Part shown: one piece after another, positions 24,206-32,917 of the stretch
Layout: each line of letters opens with the position of its first letter
How positions within the stretch are numbered: the first letter of the stretch is position 1
NCBI RefSeq assembly: GCF_018130245.1
Contig: NZ_JAFCKP010000006.1
Span: 1 to 64,000 of the forward strand
Direction of reading: 5' to 3'
Length of the DNA: 64,000 bases
From: Bradyrhizobium sp. SZCCT0231
GTDB lineage: Bacteria; Pseudomonadota; Alphaproteobacteria; Rhizobiales; Xanthobacteraceae
Notes under the pieces: generated by a model
The model's input: the letters and a program-made list of their open reading frames with translations, nothing else
Databases searched by the model: none
What the model was told of the DNA's origin: nothing
Program-made: the position numbers and the translations under genes

Positions 24206-24386
24206 TGAGGCTATTTGACACCGGCGCTCGCCTCGCAACTTGACGGTGATCAGATTCAATACTGCTCTATTCCCATAGCGTCCTACTCATGCAAAGCGGT
24301 CCGAGGACGTCGCGAGCACCTCCTGAGCCGCGTAGTAAACAGCAACGAAGCAGCGTTGAACGGCTGCGCAACGGAGATCTGTTGCA

Positions 24387-24662
24387 ATGCCCCTTCGGCA
24401 TGACCCCTCTCAGGAGATGACGGTTGTCGACCCGCGCTCCGGCATTTCGTTCGCGATGTTCGACGGTCCCAAGCGAGTGATCTGCAAAGTCGATTGGGAC
24501 GCTCTCGTCGATCGTGCAACGGTCGATGGCGTTGACGAAACGGACATTAGCGCGACCTATGATCGGCATCGCGAGGCCATCCAGGCGATCGCCAGCCGAA
24601 ACTATGATGCGGGGCAAGCAAGTCCGATTGTGACGACTTACCAGCTCACTCCGCTTTCCTGA
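24387..24662 (+). CDS. DUF1488 domain protein
   Basis: A 91-residue protein. The core GISFAMFDGPKRVICKVDWD and the helix DRHREAIQAIASRNYDAG match the DUF1488 family, small proteins of unknown function common in rhizobia. GGAG lies 9 nt upstream of the ATG. It has no signal peptide. It stands alone after the IclR gene. Confidence 0.75.
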   Translation: MPLRHDPSQEMTVVDPRSGISFAMFDGPKRVICKVDWDALVDRATVDGVDETDISATYDRHREAIQAIASRNYDAGQASPIVTTYQLTPLS

Positions 24663-24709
24663 CTCCGAGACCCTGGCCGCTTTGTAACTGCCTGGAAAGG
24701 AACGCAACA

Positions 24710-24907
24710 ATGTCGTCCCTGCAGACCGACAAGCAAAAGCTTGCTCCGCCATGGAGCCATCACGAAATCGAGCAGGTACGGCTGCTCATTCTGGAAGGAA
24801 AGAGCTTGCATGCAGTCTCGCGACGCCTTGGAAGAACGCCACAAGCCGTCAGAAAAATTGCCAGCAGGCTAAAGCTTCCGCTTCGACCTCTTCATCTCAT
24901 GAGGTGA
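24710..24907 (+). CDS. Small helix-turn-helix-like protein
   Basis: A 65-residue protein. After WSHHEIEQVRLLILEGKSLH it has AVSRRLGRTPQAVRKIASRL, which reads as a Myb/SANT-like or resolvase-like DNA-binding helix-turn-helix. AAGGAACG precedes the start. Similar short proteins are widespread in Bradyrhizobium. A DNA-binding role is inferred; the partner is unknown. Confidence 0.6.
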   Translation: MSSLQTDKQKLAPPWSHHEIEQVRLLILEGKSLHAVSRRLGRTPQAVRKIASRLKLPLRPLHLMR

Positions 24908-25283
24908 CTCTGTCGCAATCCAGCGCCGACCGACGCCATCTCAAACGGATACGGTGGATCGCTCCCGATCCAGCTCCGGCCGGCTGTCGCGACAGAAGCA
25001 TGGTGAGCTCAATATTGTTGCAGCTCTCCTTGAATTTGCCTAATTATTGGATCGCGATCACATTTGATTGAGTTTTACAACCAATGCGTATCATTCAAGT
25101 TCTGGAGCCTCCCTACCCGCGGCATTTTGGCGCGCAGGCCCGATCTGAATGAACAAAACTCAGCCCCTCCCCGGACTAAAGCATAGCAGTCAGGGTTGAA
25201 GCATGAAGAGATCCAAGCCCGGTGTAGATTTCCGAGCTTGCAATGATTGCATAGGACTAGATCAGGCGAATGCCGGAGGAATT
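24908..25283. other. Intergenic, no gene recognised
   Basis: About 375 bp, part of it more A/T-rich than the surroundings (around 25010-25100). It probably holds the promoter and 5' leader of the cold-shock gene. Cold-shock genes usually have long structured leaders, but I cannot define one here. Confidence 0.4.
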
Positions 25284-25511
25284 TTGGCTAACGGATTCGT
25301 TGTCTGGTTCAATAGGTTTAAGGGTTACGGCTTCATAAGGCCTGACGGCGGCGGCAAGGACGTATTCGTTCATATGTCCGCGGTCGAGGCAGCCGGACTG
25401 TCGACGCTCATCGAAGGGCAAAGAGTGAGCTACGAGCTCGCATCCGTTGCCGGCAAGGTAACAGCCAGCCGCCTGCGAGTCGGCCCCCCGGAATCCAAAT
25501 CTGTAGGATGA
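25284..25511 (+). CDS. Cold-shock (CspA-family) protein, probable TTG start
   Basis: A cold-shock domain protein, 75 residues with the proposed start. It binds single-stranded RNA/DNA. The RNP motifs are KGYGFIRPD and DVFVHMSAV. The family normally starts M-A-N-G-T-V-K-W-F; here TTG at 25284 gives M-A-N-G-F-V-V-W-F and is preceded by GGAGGA. An ATG at 25203 in the same frame would add a 27-residue extension unlike the family. So TTG is preferred, though its spacing to GGAGGA is short. Val replaces the usual Lys before WF. Confidence 0.8.
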   Translation: MANGFVVWFNRFKGYGFIRPDGGGKDVFVHMSAVEAAGLSTLIEGQRVSYELASVAGKVTASRLRVGPPESKSVG

Positions 25512-25544
25512 ATGGAGTTTTCGTGTTCGTTTGAGCTGTTCGCG

Positions 25545-26267
25545 TCACTTCCGGTCATACCGGGGCTGAAGGTTCCTGATCATGTCGTTGTAACGACCAA
25601 TAAGGTCCATCAGCTCGCACCCACGGCCCGACAAGAAACCAGCAATGCTGGAATGAACGATTTGTACGGTCGCGTCGATCTGCTCCAATAGTTCTCGGCG
25701 CGCAGCGTCACAGTATTCCGCAACGAGCCCGTCAGCGATCGCCAGCTCGCTAGCAATTCTCATAGTCTCTACCGTCGACGCTTCACGCTGCGGGATAACT
25801 TGGAACCAGCGATCTGCCCGCGCACTCCGCTCAACCGCGCTCGTTCGAGGCGAGCCACCAACAACTTCCCTTTCGATGTCGATAGAGAGCAACTCAAGCG
25901 TTTCGTCGTGGAGGCGATGAAGTTCCGTAATGGAATGATCGAACGTGCTGGTCAGCTGCTTGAGCTGAAGCCACGCAAGTCTCAAATGCTGGTACGGCGA
26001 CAATTGGTTATGAATCCAGGGATAATTACCGGCAACAACGCGACAGACAATGAGATCGCCGTAGACGGTCCGCAGGTTGAGGAGCGCTGCAAGCTCCGCT
26101 TTCAGGCGCTGGTGGACGGCCAATATACCGCCTGCCATCTGCTCGGGCACGAACTCGAATGACGGATCGGACAAGCGCATCAATTCTTCACCGGCCAATT
26201 CGATAATCGAGACAATCCGCTCGTCAATCTCACCGGTCGTTAGTTCATCCACCCTGCTCATTTTCAT
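25545..26267 (-). CDS. Hypothetical helical protein
   Basis: A 240-residue cytosolic, mostly helical and acidic protein with Leu-rich segments (AVHQRLKAELAALLNLR, then LRLAWLQLKQL). It resembles a four-helix or FCD-like ligand domain (many His and Glu: HLRLAWLQLK, HSITELHRLHDETLELL), as in C-terminal domains of GntR regulators, but has no DNA-binding part. That resemblance is weak. Start uncertain: ATGs at 26267 and 26261 are close and neither has a strong ribosome binding site. Confidence 0.55.
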   Translation of the reverse strand: MKMSRVDELTTGEIDERIVSIIELAGEELMRLSDPSFEFVPEQMAGGILAVHQRLKAELAALLNLRTVYGDLIVCRVVAGNYPWIHNQLSPYQHLRLAWLQLKQLTSTFDHSITELHRLHDETLELLSIDIEREVVGGSPRTSAVERSARADRWFQVIPQREASTVETMRIASELAIADGLVAEYCDAARRELLEQIDATVQIVHSSIAGFLSGRGCELMDLIGRYNDMIRNLQPRYDRK

Positions 26268-26650
26268 ACATCCGGCCAACGCCCGGCGCTTTGGCACCTG
26301 GCCAACTTCATCGAGCTTGCGAGTCCCCGACGCGGAGCCTCTCAGGGTTCTGCTGTTTTCGGAAGCCCCAATCTATGTCTATTATCTAGGCAGGAGGAGA
26401 AATCCAGCGTCTGCTAGCGGCTGGCCGGCCAATCGGATCCGGTCGCAGAGTTCTTGGCTTCGCCAGGATTCGATCGCGGGCTGCAGATCCTGGAGAGCAG
26501 GCGCATAGATCACGGCCGGCGCTATCGCCAGCCGATCGTCGCGAGACGGCCACAAAAGCCGAGATCTCGGGGACAGATTTCAACCCCGGTCAACGCGTGG
26601 AGCGCGCCAATATGCTGCCAGACTTTATCGGCGAGGGCGCTGGCAATACC
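26268..26650. other. Intergenic, no gene recognised
   Basis: About 380 bp separating the small-protein region from the polysaccharide locus. Frames here are short and overlapping. I see no operator palindrome of the type found in the polysaccharide promoters. Confidence 0.4.
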
Positions 26651-27850
26651 TCAATTGTTGGCTGGCCTGCCGTATGCCGAATGTTGCGCCCTTGTGGCCC
26701 AGCTTGCGCGCGATAGGTTACCTTGCTGTCGCTTGCGGCCGAGCAGGTCATCGTAAATGTCCATCGTTCGCAATGCAATATCGGACCAATCGTACCGCGC
26801 GGCGCTTTCGCGGCGCATCACTTCGCGCTCCGTTGCGCTCGAACCTGTCTCCGTCAGCGCCAACAGCTTCGCACTCATCTCCTCGCAATCACCGACATGG
26901 AAAATGTGATCGGGATCGCCCACCACCTCGAGGTTGGGAGCGATATCACTTACCAGCACCGGCAATCCATAGCTGAGCGCTTCGAGCAGCACGATGGGCA
27001 ATCCCTCATGCGACGACGGCAAGACGAACAGCGCGGCGTGGGCGTAGAGTTGTCGCAACCCGTCTCCGGTCTGGAATCCGGCCATGACAACGTTCTGGTG
27101 GCCGGCCGCTTCTCGAGCCAGCTGGTCTGCGTACTCGTTCCTGTGGTCGATCTTTCCAACTATGGCGAGCTTCCATCCCGGCAGTGCAGTGGCCAGAAAT
27201 GCGCGCAACAGATCGAGTTGTCGCTTCTCGGGAACAAGCCGGCCGACCGTCAATATGTATCGTCCTGGCTCCAATCCCAACTCGATCACCTTTTCGCTTT
27301 GCTGTGGCAGATCCGAGAACACCACGCCATTCGGCACCACCTCGCATGGCTTGCCATACTTGGACGTGACCAGGTCACCGATGCTGCGGCTGACCGCGAT
27401 GCGCCTGTTGGCATAGCGCATTCCAAGAGCTTCGCCGGTCCTCAGCACCATGCGCGCCGCCCAGCCCCATTTCTCCCTGTTGTAGTCCTCGCCATGATGC
27501 GTGACCACGACCCGTAGGCCGACGGCACGAAGCAATGGCGTTACAATCGCAGGACCTATGCCATGAATGTGGACCAATGCCGGCCGCCGCACCATTGCGA
27601 CAATTGCGCAGACGACGGAATGCAGCAGGGTCTCGAGGTACTTGTTGCTCAGGGTCCACAGCCGCAGGACCCGCACCCCCCTCCATATCTTGGGGGCATC
27701 CGGCGCGACATAGGGCGACCGCATGCAGACGGTAACCCGCCTGCCGAGCTCGACCACCCTCGGTGCGAGATTTTCTGCATGTGTCTCGATACCACCCTGA
27801 ACTTGAGGGAAGCCGCGGAAGCCGAACATGTAGATCTCACGCCTGCTCAT
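26651..27850 (-). CDS. Glycosyltransferase family 4
   Basis: A 399-residue GT-B fold retaining glycosyltransferase. The N-terminal donor-side start is GFRGFPQVQGGIETHAENLA; the C-terminal half has RYILTVGRLVPEKRQ, the nucleotide-sugar site SSHEGLPIVLLEALSYGLPV with the E-x7-E pattern. It would add one sugar to the lipid-linked repeat unit on the cytosolic face. GGGAGGAAG precedes the start, 17 nt after the radical SAM gene. It is the last gene of a three-gene minus-strand operon controlled from the box at 30508. Confidence 0.9.
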   Translation of the reverse strand: MSRREIYMFGFRGFPQVQGGIETHAENLAPRVVELGRRVTVCMRSPYVAPDAPKIWRGVRVLRLWTLSNKYLETLLHSVVCAIVAMVRRPALVHIHGIGPAIVTPLLRAVGLRVVVTHHGEDYNREKWGWAARMVLRTGEALGMRYANRRIAVSRSIGDLVTSKYGKPCEVVPNGVVFSDLPQQSEKVIELGLEPGRYILTVGRLVPEKRQLDLLRAFLATALPGWKLAIVGKIDHRNEYADQLAREAAGHQNVVMAGFQTGDGLRQLYAHAALFVLPSSHEGLPIVLLEALSYGLPVLVSDIAPNLEVVGDPDHIFHVGDCEEMSAKLLALTETGSSATEREVMRRESAARYDWSDIALRTMDIYDDLLGRKRQQGNLSRASWATRAQHSAYGRPANN

Positions 27851-27867
27851 CTGGACTTCCTCCCAAT

Positions 27868-29001
27868 CTAATTGTTCATAAAGGTCCGCAGCGGGTAATG
27901 CTCGTCCGGGGTCATGCGGCCCTTGACCAACCGTGCCTTGACGTTCTTGTTCAAAAACGACGTTCGCTCGACGTGCGGCGACGGGCGCACATCGGAATAA
28001 TTGATGTAGCTGTCAAAGCATATGCTCTTGCCCATCGAGACCTTGAGCTTGTTCTTGAGGACCCATAGCAGAGGCTCGCTCTTCGGAAGCTGAGGAACCA
28101 GGTTGGATCGCATCGCGGTCCGTGCGGTGGTCACCATCCAGCAATTCTGCCCACAGCTCGCGACCTTCTTCCGTGTCTGCTGAGCGGCCTCGCTATTCAT
28201 GATCTCACTCCATGATTCCCGCGCGAGATTTCCCATGGGCAGATCCGAGCGGACGTTGCAGGCCCACACGTCCGACCAGGGGTCGATAAAGGCGAAATCT
28301 TTTCCCGCGCTGCATGGGATCAGCCGATCATGACCGAGAATCTTCTCGATCAGACCAAGGTTCAGATAGGCCCGAAACCAGTTCTTTGGCTTCGGACTGC
28401 GCAGCATCGCCGAAATCAGCCCCTCAACCTTGCGCGCGACCGCCTTGCGATCGTAGAAGTAATTGTCGTTCTTGTAGAACTGCCACGCATTGTGAAGCGT
28501 AGACGTTGCCAGCTCGAACCCTTCCTTGCGAGCGAACTCGTAGACATTGACGAGCTGATCGACGTTTTCGTCCTGGATGACCATGGCAAAGCCGAGGTCG
28601 GTGCCTCCGGCTTCGCGCAGCATACGAAGCCCGGCAATCTTGGTGTAGTATCCGTCCTTCTCGCCGCGAATTCTATCGCTTGTCTCCTGATCACCCTCCA
28701 GCGAGAAGCGCACCTTGATGTTGGGATGCTTCTTGATGATCGGAACAAGCCGCTCCGGATGCAGCCCGTTCGAAGATATCTCCGTCACTCTTGCTTTCGG
28801 ATAGAGAAGGTCGATCATCTCTCCGAGGTCTTTGCGAAGCGTCGGTTCTCCACCCGATACGTTCAGATTGTCGAATCCGGAAGGAAGCTTCGACAACGTG
28901 GCCAGCGACACCTCTTCCTTTGGCTCGGTCGGATTCTGCCAGATGTAGCACATCTGGCACTTGGAATTGCAGCGGAACGTGGAAATGACGGTAAGGTCCA
29001 T
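27868..29001 (-). CDS. Radical SAM/SPASM enzyme
   Basis: A 377-residue protein. The radical SAM cluster motif is CNSKCQMC with Cys11, 15 and 18 right after the start, followed by NVSGGEPTLRKD and EISSNGLHPERL. The C-terminal part has a SPASM-like Cys set (IPCSAGKDFAFI, VWACNVRS, SCGQNCWM), suggesting one more iron-sulfur cluster. Such enzymes modify peptides or sugars. The start at 29001 lies next to the upstream stop and keeps the motif near the N-terminus. It is between two glycosyltransferases, so a sugar, or a secreted protein of the locus, is the likely substrate. Confidence 0.85.
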   Translation of the reverse strand: MDLTVISTFRCNSKCQMCYIWQNPTEPKEEVSLATLSKLPSGFDNLNVSGGEPTLRKDLGEMIDLLYPKARVTEISSNGLHPERLVPIIKKHPNIKVRFSLEGDQETSDRIRGEKDGYYTKIAGLRMLREAGGTDLGFAMVIQDENVDQLVNVYEFARKEGFELATSTLHNAWQFYKNDNYFYDRKAVARKVEGLISAMLRSPKPKNWFRAYLNLGLIEKILGHDRLIPCSAGKDFAFIDPWSDVWACNVRSDLPMGNLARESWSEIMNSEAAQQTRKKVASCGQNCWMVTTARTAMRSNLVPQLPKSEPLLWVLKNKLKVSMGKSICFDSYINYSDVRPSPHVERTSFLNKNVKARLVKGRMTPDEHYPLRTFMNN

Positions 29002-29002
29002 T

Positions 29003-30358
29003 TTATGATCCAACTTTCGTATGTGAGCCGACTGATGCAATCAGATCCTCGTACAACGAGAACAACGCCGAGCCATGCTCCTCGAGCGAGTATTCGTTCT
29101 CGACGATAGTCCGTGCGTTGCGCCCGAAGACCTCGCGACGACCGCGATCGATGAGAAGCGCTCCGATCTTTTCGGAGAGTTGGATGACGTCGCCGGGGTC
29201 GAACAACAGACCTGTGGTCCCGTCCCTGACCAGCTCGGGAATTCCACCAATGCGCGAAGCGACGATCGGCTTGCCATGCGCCATCGCTTCGAGGATCGAA
29301 AGCGGGCTATTTTCGTGCCAGACCGAGGGCACGACAATCAGCCCGGCCTCCGCGATCGTTCGCTGGAGGTCGATGCCCGTAAGATGCCCTCTGAAATCTA
29401 CTGCAGGGTATTTCCGCTTGAACTCGTCGAGAAGCGGCCCGGTCCCGGCGATCACCAGCCGCCAGGCGCCTCGAGCTGCCGCGTGAGCTTCGAGGAGGTT
29501 CTCGACGCCCTTCTCGGGCGAGAGGCGCCCAAAATACAATGCGTATCCGTCATCGCCGATGGAGGCATCGATACGCGATGCATCTATCCCGTTCGGAATA
29601 TGAACTACCTTCTCGCCGCCGAACCGACGGACGACGGCATCATACATGAACCTGCTCGGCGCAATGAATTTTCCGACGCGATGGTAGCTTCCGAGCAGCG
29701 CGTGATAGCGCGCCTCCGCCCAAAGCAACGCACTTCGTCCGAGGGATCCGTCGGCGCAACGGCGAGTGAGGATCGCCTCGAAGGCGCCGTCACCGCATCT
29801 CGCGCAGGGCTGTCCACCGCTGAGCTGCGTATAGACGGGACACACCGGCTTGTAGTCGTGAAGGGTGAGGACGACCGGCACTCCCATTTCGGCCGCGGCA
29901 GTGATGATCGAGGGAGTGAGCTGGTGATAGATGTTATGACAGTGCAATATGTCCGGCTTTTCATCGCGGATGAGACGCGTAATGTTCGAAACGGCTTCGG
30001 ACGAATGAATGAACGACAGTGCCGATCTAAGCTTATCGCGCCTGGACGATGTGCGGTACGACTTCCGAGATACGAAGTACGACTGAAAGCGTGATGGGAT
30101 GTTTCGATCGTCATGCATGGAGAATTCGGCGACGTCGACATTCCGCCGCCGCATCAAATCCATCTCGTCGAACATGACGACTTCGGAGCCGCCGTTCCGA
30201 AAGAAGAACTTGTTCGCGAATAGCACCTTCAGAGCACGCCGGTCCGGTGCTCCGAGCAGTTCCCGTTCAGAAAGAACGACATCTCGTTCCAGAGCCGACC
30301 TCGAACGCGCCGCCGCAACGGCGACATCATCGCTGCAATCGTACGAGGGTTCCGTCAT
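29003..30358 (-). CDS. Glycosyltransferase family 4
   Basis: A 451-residue GT-B glycosyltransferase with an unusual 45-residue N-terminal extension before the fold starts at KVLFANKFFFRNGGSEVVMF. The donor domain has ALYFGRLSPEKGVENLLEAH, VPSVWHENSPLSILEAMAHG (E-x7-E) and GIPELV. It has a Cys-rich insertion around CPVYTQLSGGQPCARCGDG, seen in some family members. First gene of the minus-strand operon; its promoter region holds the TTGAC-N4-GTCAA box at 30508, 150 bp upstream. Confidence 0.9.
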   Translation of the reverse strand: MTEPSYDCSDDVAVAAARSRSALERDVVLSERELLGAPDRRALKVLFANKFFFRNGGSEVVMFDEMDLMRRRNVDVAEFSMHDDRNIPSRFQSYFVSRKSYRTSSRRDKLRSALSFIHSSEAVSNITRLIRDEKPDILHCHNIYHQLTPSIITAAAEMGVPVVLTLHDYKPVCPVYTQLSGGQPCARCGDGAFEAILTRRCADGSLGRSALLWAEARYHALLGSYHRVGKFIAPSRFMYDAVVRRFGGEKVVHIPNGIDASRIDASIGDDGYALYFGRLSPEKGVENLLEAHAAARGAWRLVIAGTGPLLDEFKRKYPAVDFRGHLTGIDLQRTIAEAGLIVVPSVWHENSPLSILEAMAHGKPIVASRIGGIPELVRDGTTGLLFDPGDVIQLSEKIGALLIDRGRREVFGRNARTIVENEYSLEEHGSALFSLYEDLIASVGSHTKVGS

Positions 30359-30507
30359 CGGCGCAGCCCCAACCTGGAGATCGGAACAGGGTGCACTGCG
30401 AGGCCAGCAATGATGCCATCACAGTCGCTTTCGGTCGAGCCGTGCAAGGCTGATATCGTCGCAACCACAACCATCGTTGGATGATAGGCGGCCGCCATGC
30501 GCCGATA

Positions 30508-30521
30508 TTGACGGCCGTCAA
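30508..30521. promoter_or_regulatory. TTGA-N6-TCAA palindrome TTGACGGCCGTCAA
   Basis: A perfectly self-complementary 14-mer in the divergent promoter between the glycosyltransferase operon (start 30358) and the type I secretion ABC gene (start 30707). It is one of ten related sites in the locus. The other 330 bp of this gap (30359-30706) hold no gene. Confidence 0.75.
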
Positions 30522-30706
30522 CTTGCCACTGGCGCGCGACCTAAGATGAGGTGCTGGCCCCATTCGGGTCGGAATGCAGCCCCATTCGCCGGATACCGGG
30601 GTCCATCAAGGACATGCCAGGGCGCCCAAACGGCACATCTTCATGACCGGTGAGAACTGCAACGGAATTGCCGAGTCGCAACTGCTCGATGCAAGGCGGA
30701 GCGAGG

Positions 30707-32848
30707 ATGCCCGAGCACCTTGAGCCAGCTGGCGCAATCCCCGATCAAGGGCTGATTGCGTTGGTCATGATGCTCCGATTCAACGGCCTTGCCATAGATC
30801 CTGAGCGCATCCGTCATCAGTTTGGGACCATCATCCGGGTCGCCGAGATTCTCCGCTGCGCCAAGGAACTCGGGCTGAAGGCTCGCGTCGTCAGAACCAA
30901 TTGGTCAAAGCTATCCGCTCTCCCGATGCCAGCGCTCGCCATCCTTCGAGGGGACCAATTTCTCATCTTCGGAAAGGCCACCGAGGAACGGGTGATTGCG
31001 CTCGAGCCTGGTCGGCCGCAGCCGGTCGCCATCTCTCGAATGGAACTCGAAGCCGCCTGGGACGGCGCGGTCATCCTGATGACACGCCGAGCTTCCCTTT
31101 CCGATCTTGCACGCCGATTCGACATCACCTGGTTCCTCGGAGCGATTCGAAAATACCGGCGGTTACTGCTGGAGGTTCTCGCTGCCTCCTTCTGCCTCCA
31201 GCTGTTTGCCCTGGTCTCGCCCCTTTTCTTCCAGGTCGTTATAGACAAGGTTCTAGTGCATCGCAGCATGAGCACGCTGGACGTGCTTGCGATCGGCCTC
31301 GTAGCGACCGCCGTCTTTGAAACGATCCTTGGAATTCTACGCACATACCTCTTCTCGCACACCACCAATCGGATCGATGTCGAGCTCGGCGCCCGGCTGT
31401 TCCGTCACCTACTGGCACTGCCGATCGGCTACTTTCAAGCTCGGCGGGTGGGTGACTCCGTCGCAAGAGTCAGGGAACTCGAAAACATCCGCAATTTTTT
31501 GACGGGTTCAGCCCTGACACTGATTATCGACCTGTCCTTCTCGATCGTCTTCATTGCTGTGCTGTTCTTCTATTCGCCGGCTCTCACCTGGATCGTTCTT
31601 GCATCGCTTCCGATCTACGTCGCGATTTCGGCCGGAGCGACGCCTCTGTTTCAGCAGCGGCTCGACGAAAAATTTCAGCGGGGTGCGGAGAACCAGGCAT
31701 TTCTCGTCGAGAGCGTAACCGCGATGGAAACGCTCAAGGCAATGGCCGTGGAGCCTCAGATGCAACGCCGCTGGGAGCAACAGCTCGCCGGATACGTGGC
31801 AGCTAGCTTTCGCGTCATCAGTCTGGCGAACGTGTCGAGCCAGTCGGTCCAGCTCGTCAACAAACTGGTCGGCGTCGCCATCCTCTATTTCGGCGCGCGA
31901 TTCGTCATGGCCGGCGATCTGACCGTCGGTGAGCTCGTTGCCTTCAATCTGATCTCCGGCCGCATCAGCGCTCCGGTCCTGCGCGTGGCGCAAACCTGGC
32001 AGGATTTCCATCAGGCCCGGCTCTCGATCGCGCGTCTCGGCGACATCCTGAATACAGAGCCAGAGCCTGTTTACAGCCCTGGCAAGATGGCGCTAACCAC
32101 CATCCGAGGCGAAATTTCGTTCGAACATGTGACGTTCCGCTACCGCATCGATGGACCGGAGATCCTTCGAGACGTGCAGCTGCGCGTCCCGGCAAAGCAG
32201 GTCATTGGAATAGTGGGCTCCTCGGGATCGGGGAAGAGCACTTTGGCCAAACTGGTGCAGCGGCTGTATGTCCCGGAGCGGGGCCGGGTGTTGGTCGACG
32301 GGATTGACGTGACACAGGTAGACCCTGCCTGGTTGCGACGACAGATCGGCGTGGTTCTCCAGGACAGCGTGCTCTTCAACTGTTCGATCCGGGATAATAT
32401 CGCCTTCGCAGATCCTGGGACGTCGACGGAACGAGTGGTCGAAGCGGCCACGATGGCCGGTGCGCACAACTTCATTTTGCAGCTGCCGAACGGGTACGAC
32501 ACGATAGTGGGCGAGCGCGGAAGCAGCCTCTCGGGCGGACAGCGTCAGCGCATTGCGATTGCACGCGCGCTGGTCACCGATCCCCAGATCCTGATCTTCG
32601 ACGAGGCGACCAGCGCACTCGATTATGAGAGCGAGCACATCGTTCAGCAGAACATGGCAAAAATCGTGCAAGGCCGTACCGTTCTGATCATTGCGCACCG
32701 GCTATCGGCCTTGCGAATGGCCGACCGGATCGTCACGATTGAAGATGGCCGCCTGGTCGAGGATGGCTCTCATCAGGAGCTGATCAAACGCGGAGGACGT
32801 TATTCAAAGCTCTTCCGCCTGCAAGCAGGCTTCCATGACCTCATGTAA
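30707..32848 (+). CDS. Type I secretion ABC transporter with degenerate C39-like domain (HlyB type)
   Basis: A 713-residue inner-membrane exporter. Residues 10 to 130 are a C39-like peptidase domain where the catalytic Cys place reads D-Q-G (Gln14) and no catalytic His is seen, as in HlyB, so it binds substrate rather than cuts. Six membrane segments follow (about 150 to 440). The ATPase has Walker A GSSGSGKST near 504 to 512, signature LSGGQRQR near 608 and Walker B ILIFDEATSALD near 632. GGAG before ATG 30707 fixes the start. It pairs with the HlyD-like gene 69 nt downstream; likely cargo is encoded at 49875 and possibly 60001. Confidence 0.9.
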   Translation: MPEHLEPAGAIPDQGLIALVMMLRFNGLAIDPERIRHQFGTIIRVAEILRCAKELGLKARVVRTNWSKLSALPMPALAILRGDQFLIFGKATEERVIALEPGRPQPVAISRMELEAAWDGAVILMTRRASLSDLARRFDITWFLGAIRKYRRLLLEVLAASFCLQLFALVSPLFFQVVIDKVLVHRSMSTLDVLAIGLVATAVFETILGILRTYLFSHTTNRIDVELGARLFRHLLALPIGYFQARRVGDSVARVRELENIRNFLTGSALTLIIDLSFSIVFIAVLFFYSPALTWIVLASLPIYVAISAGATPLFQQRLDEKFQRGAENQAFLVESVTAMETLKAMAVEPQMQRRWEQQLAGYVAASFRVISLANVSSQSVQLVNKLVGVAILYFGARFVMAGDLTVGELVAFNLISGRISAPVLRVAQTWQDFHQARLSIARLGDILNTEPEPVYSPGKMALTTIRGEISFEHVTFRYRIDGPEILRDVQLRVPAKQVIGIVGSSGSGKSTLAKLVQRLYVPERGRVLVDGIDVTQVDPAWLRRQIGVVLQDSVLFNCSIRDNIAFADPGTSTERVVEAATMAGAHNFILQLPNGYDTIVGERGSSLSGGQRQRIAIARALVTDPQILIFDEATSALDYESEHIVQQNMAKIVQGRTVLIIAHRLSALRMADRIVTIEDGRLVEDGSHQELIKRGGRYSKLFRLQAGFHDLM

Positions 32849-32917
32849 GTTTCCTTTCGTTTGCGGCGACACGAACTGGCAACACGGTCGAGTTCACGCC
32901 GGTATTGACGGGGCCGC

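Noticed and set aside
24240-24253. TTGACGGTGATCAG resembling the locus box
   Set aside because: One end mismatched and about 135 bp from a DUF1488 gene unrelated to the locus; insufficient support.
32895-32906. TTGACGGGGCCG half-site upstream of the HlyD-like gene
   Set aside because: Only the left half of the palindrome is present, 12 nt from the start; the gene is probably transcribed with the ABC gene.
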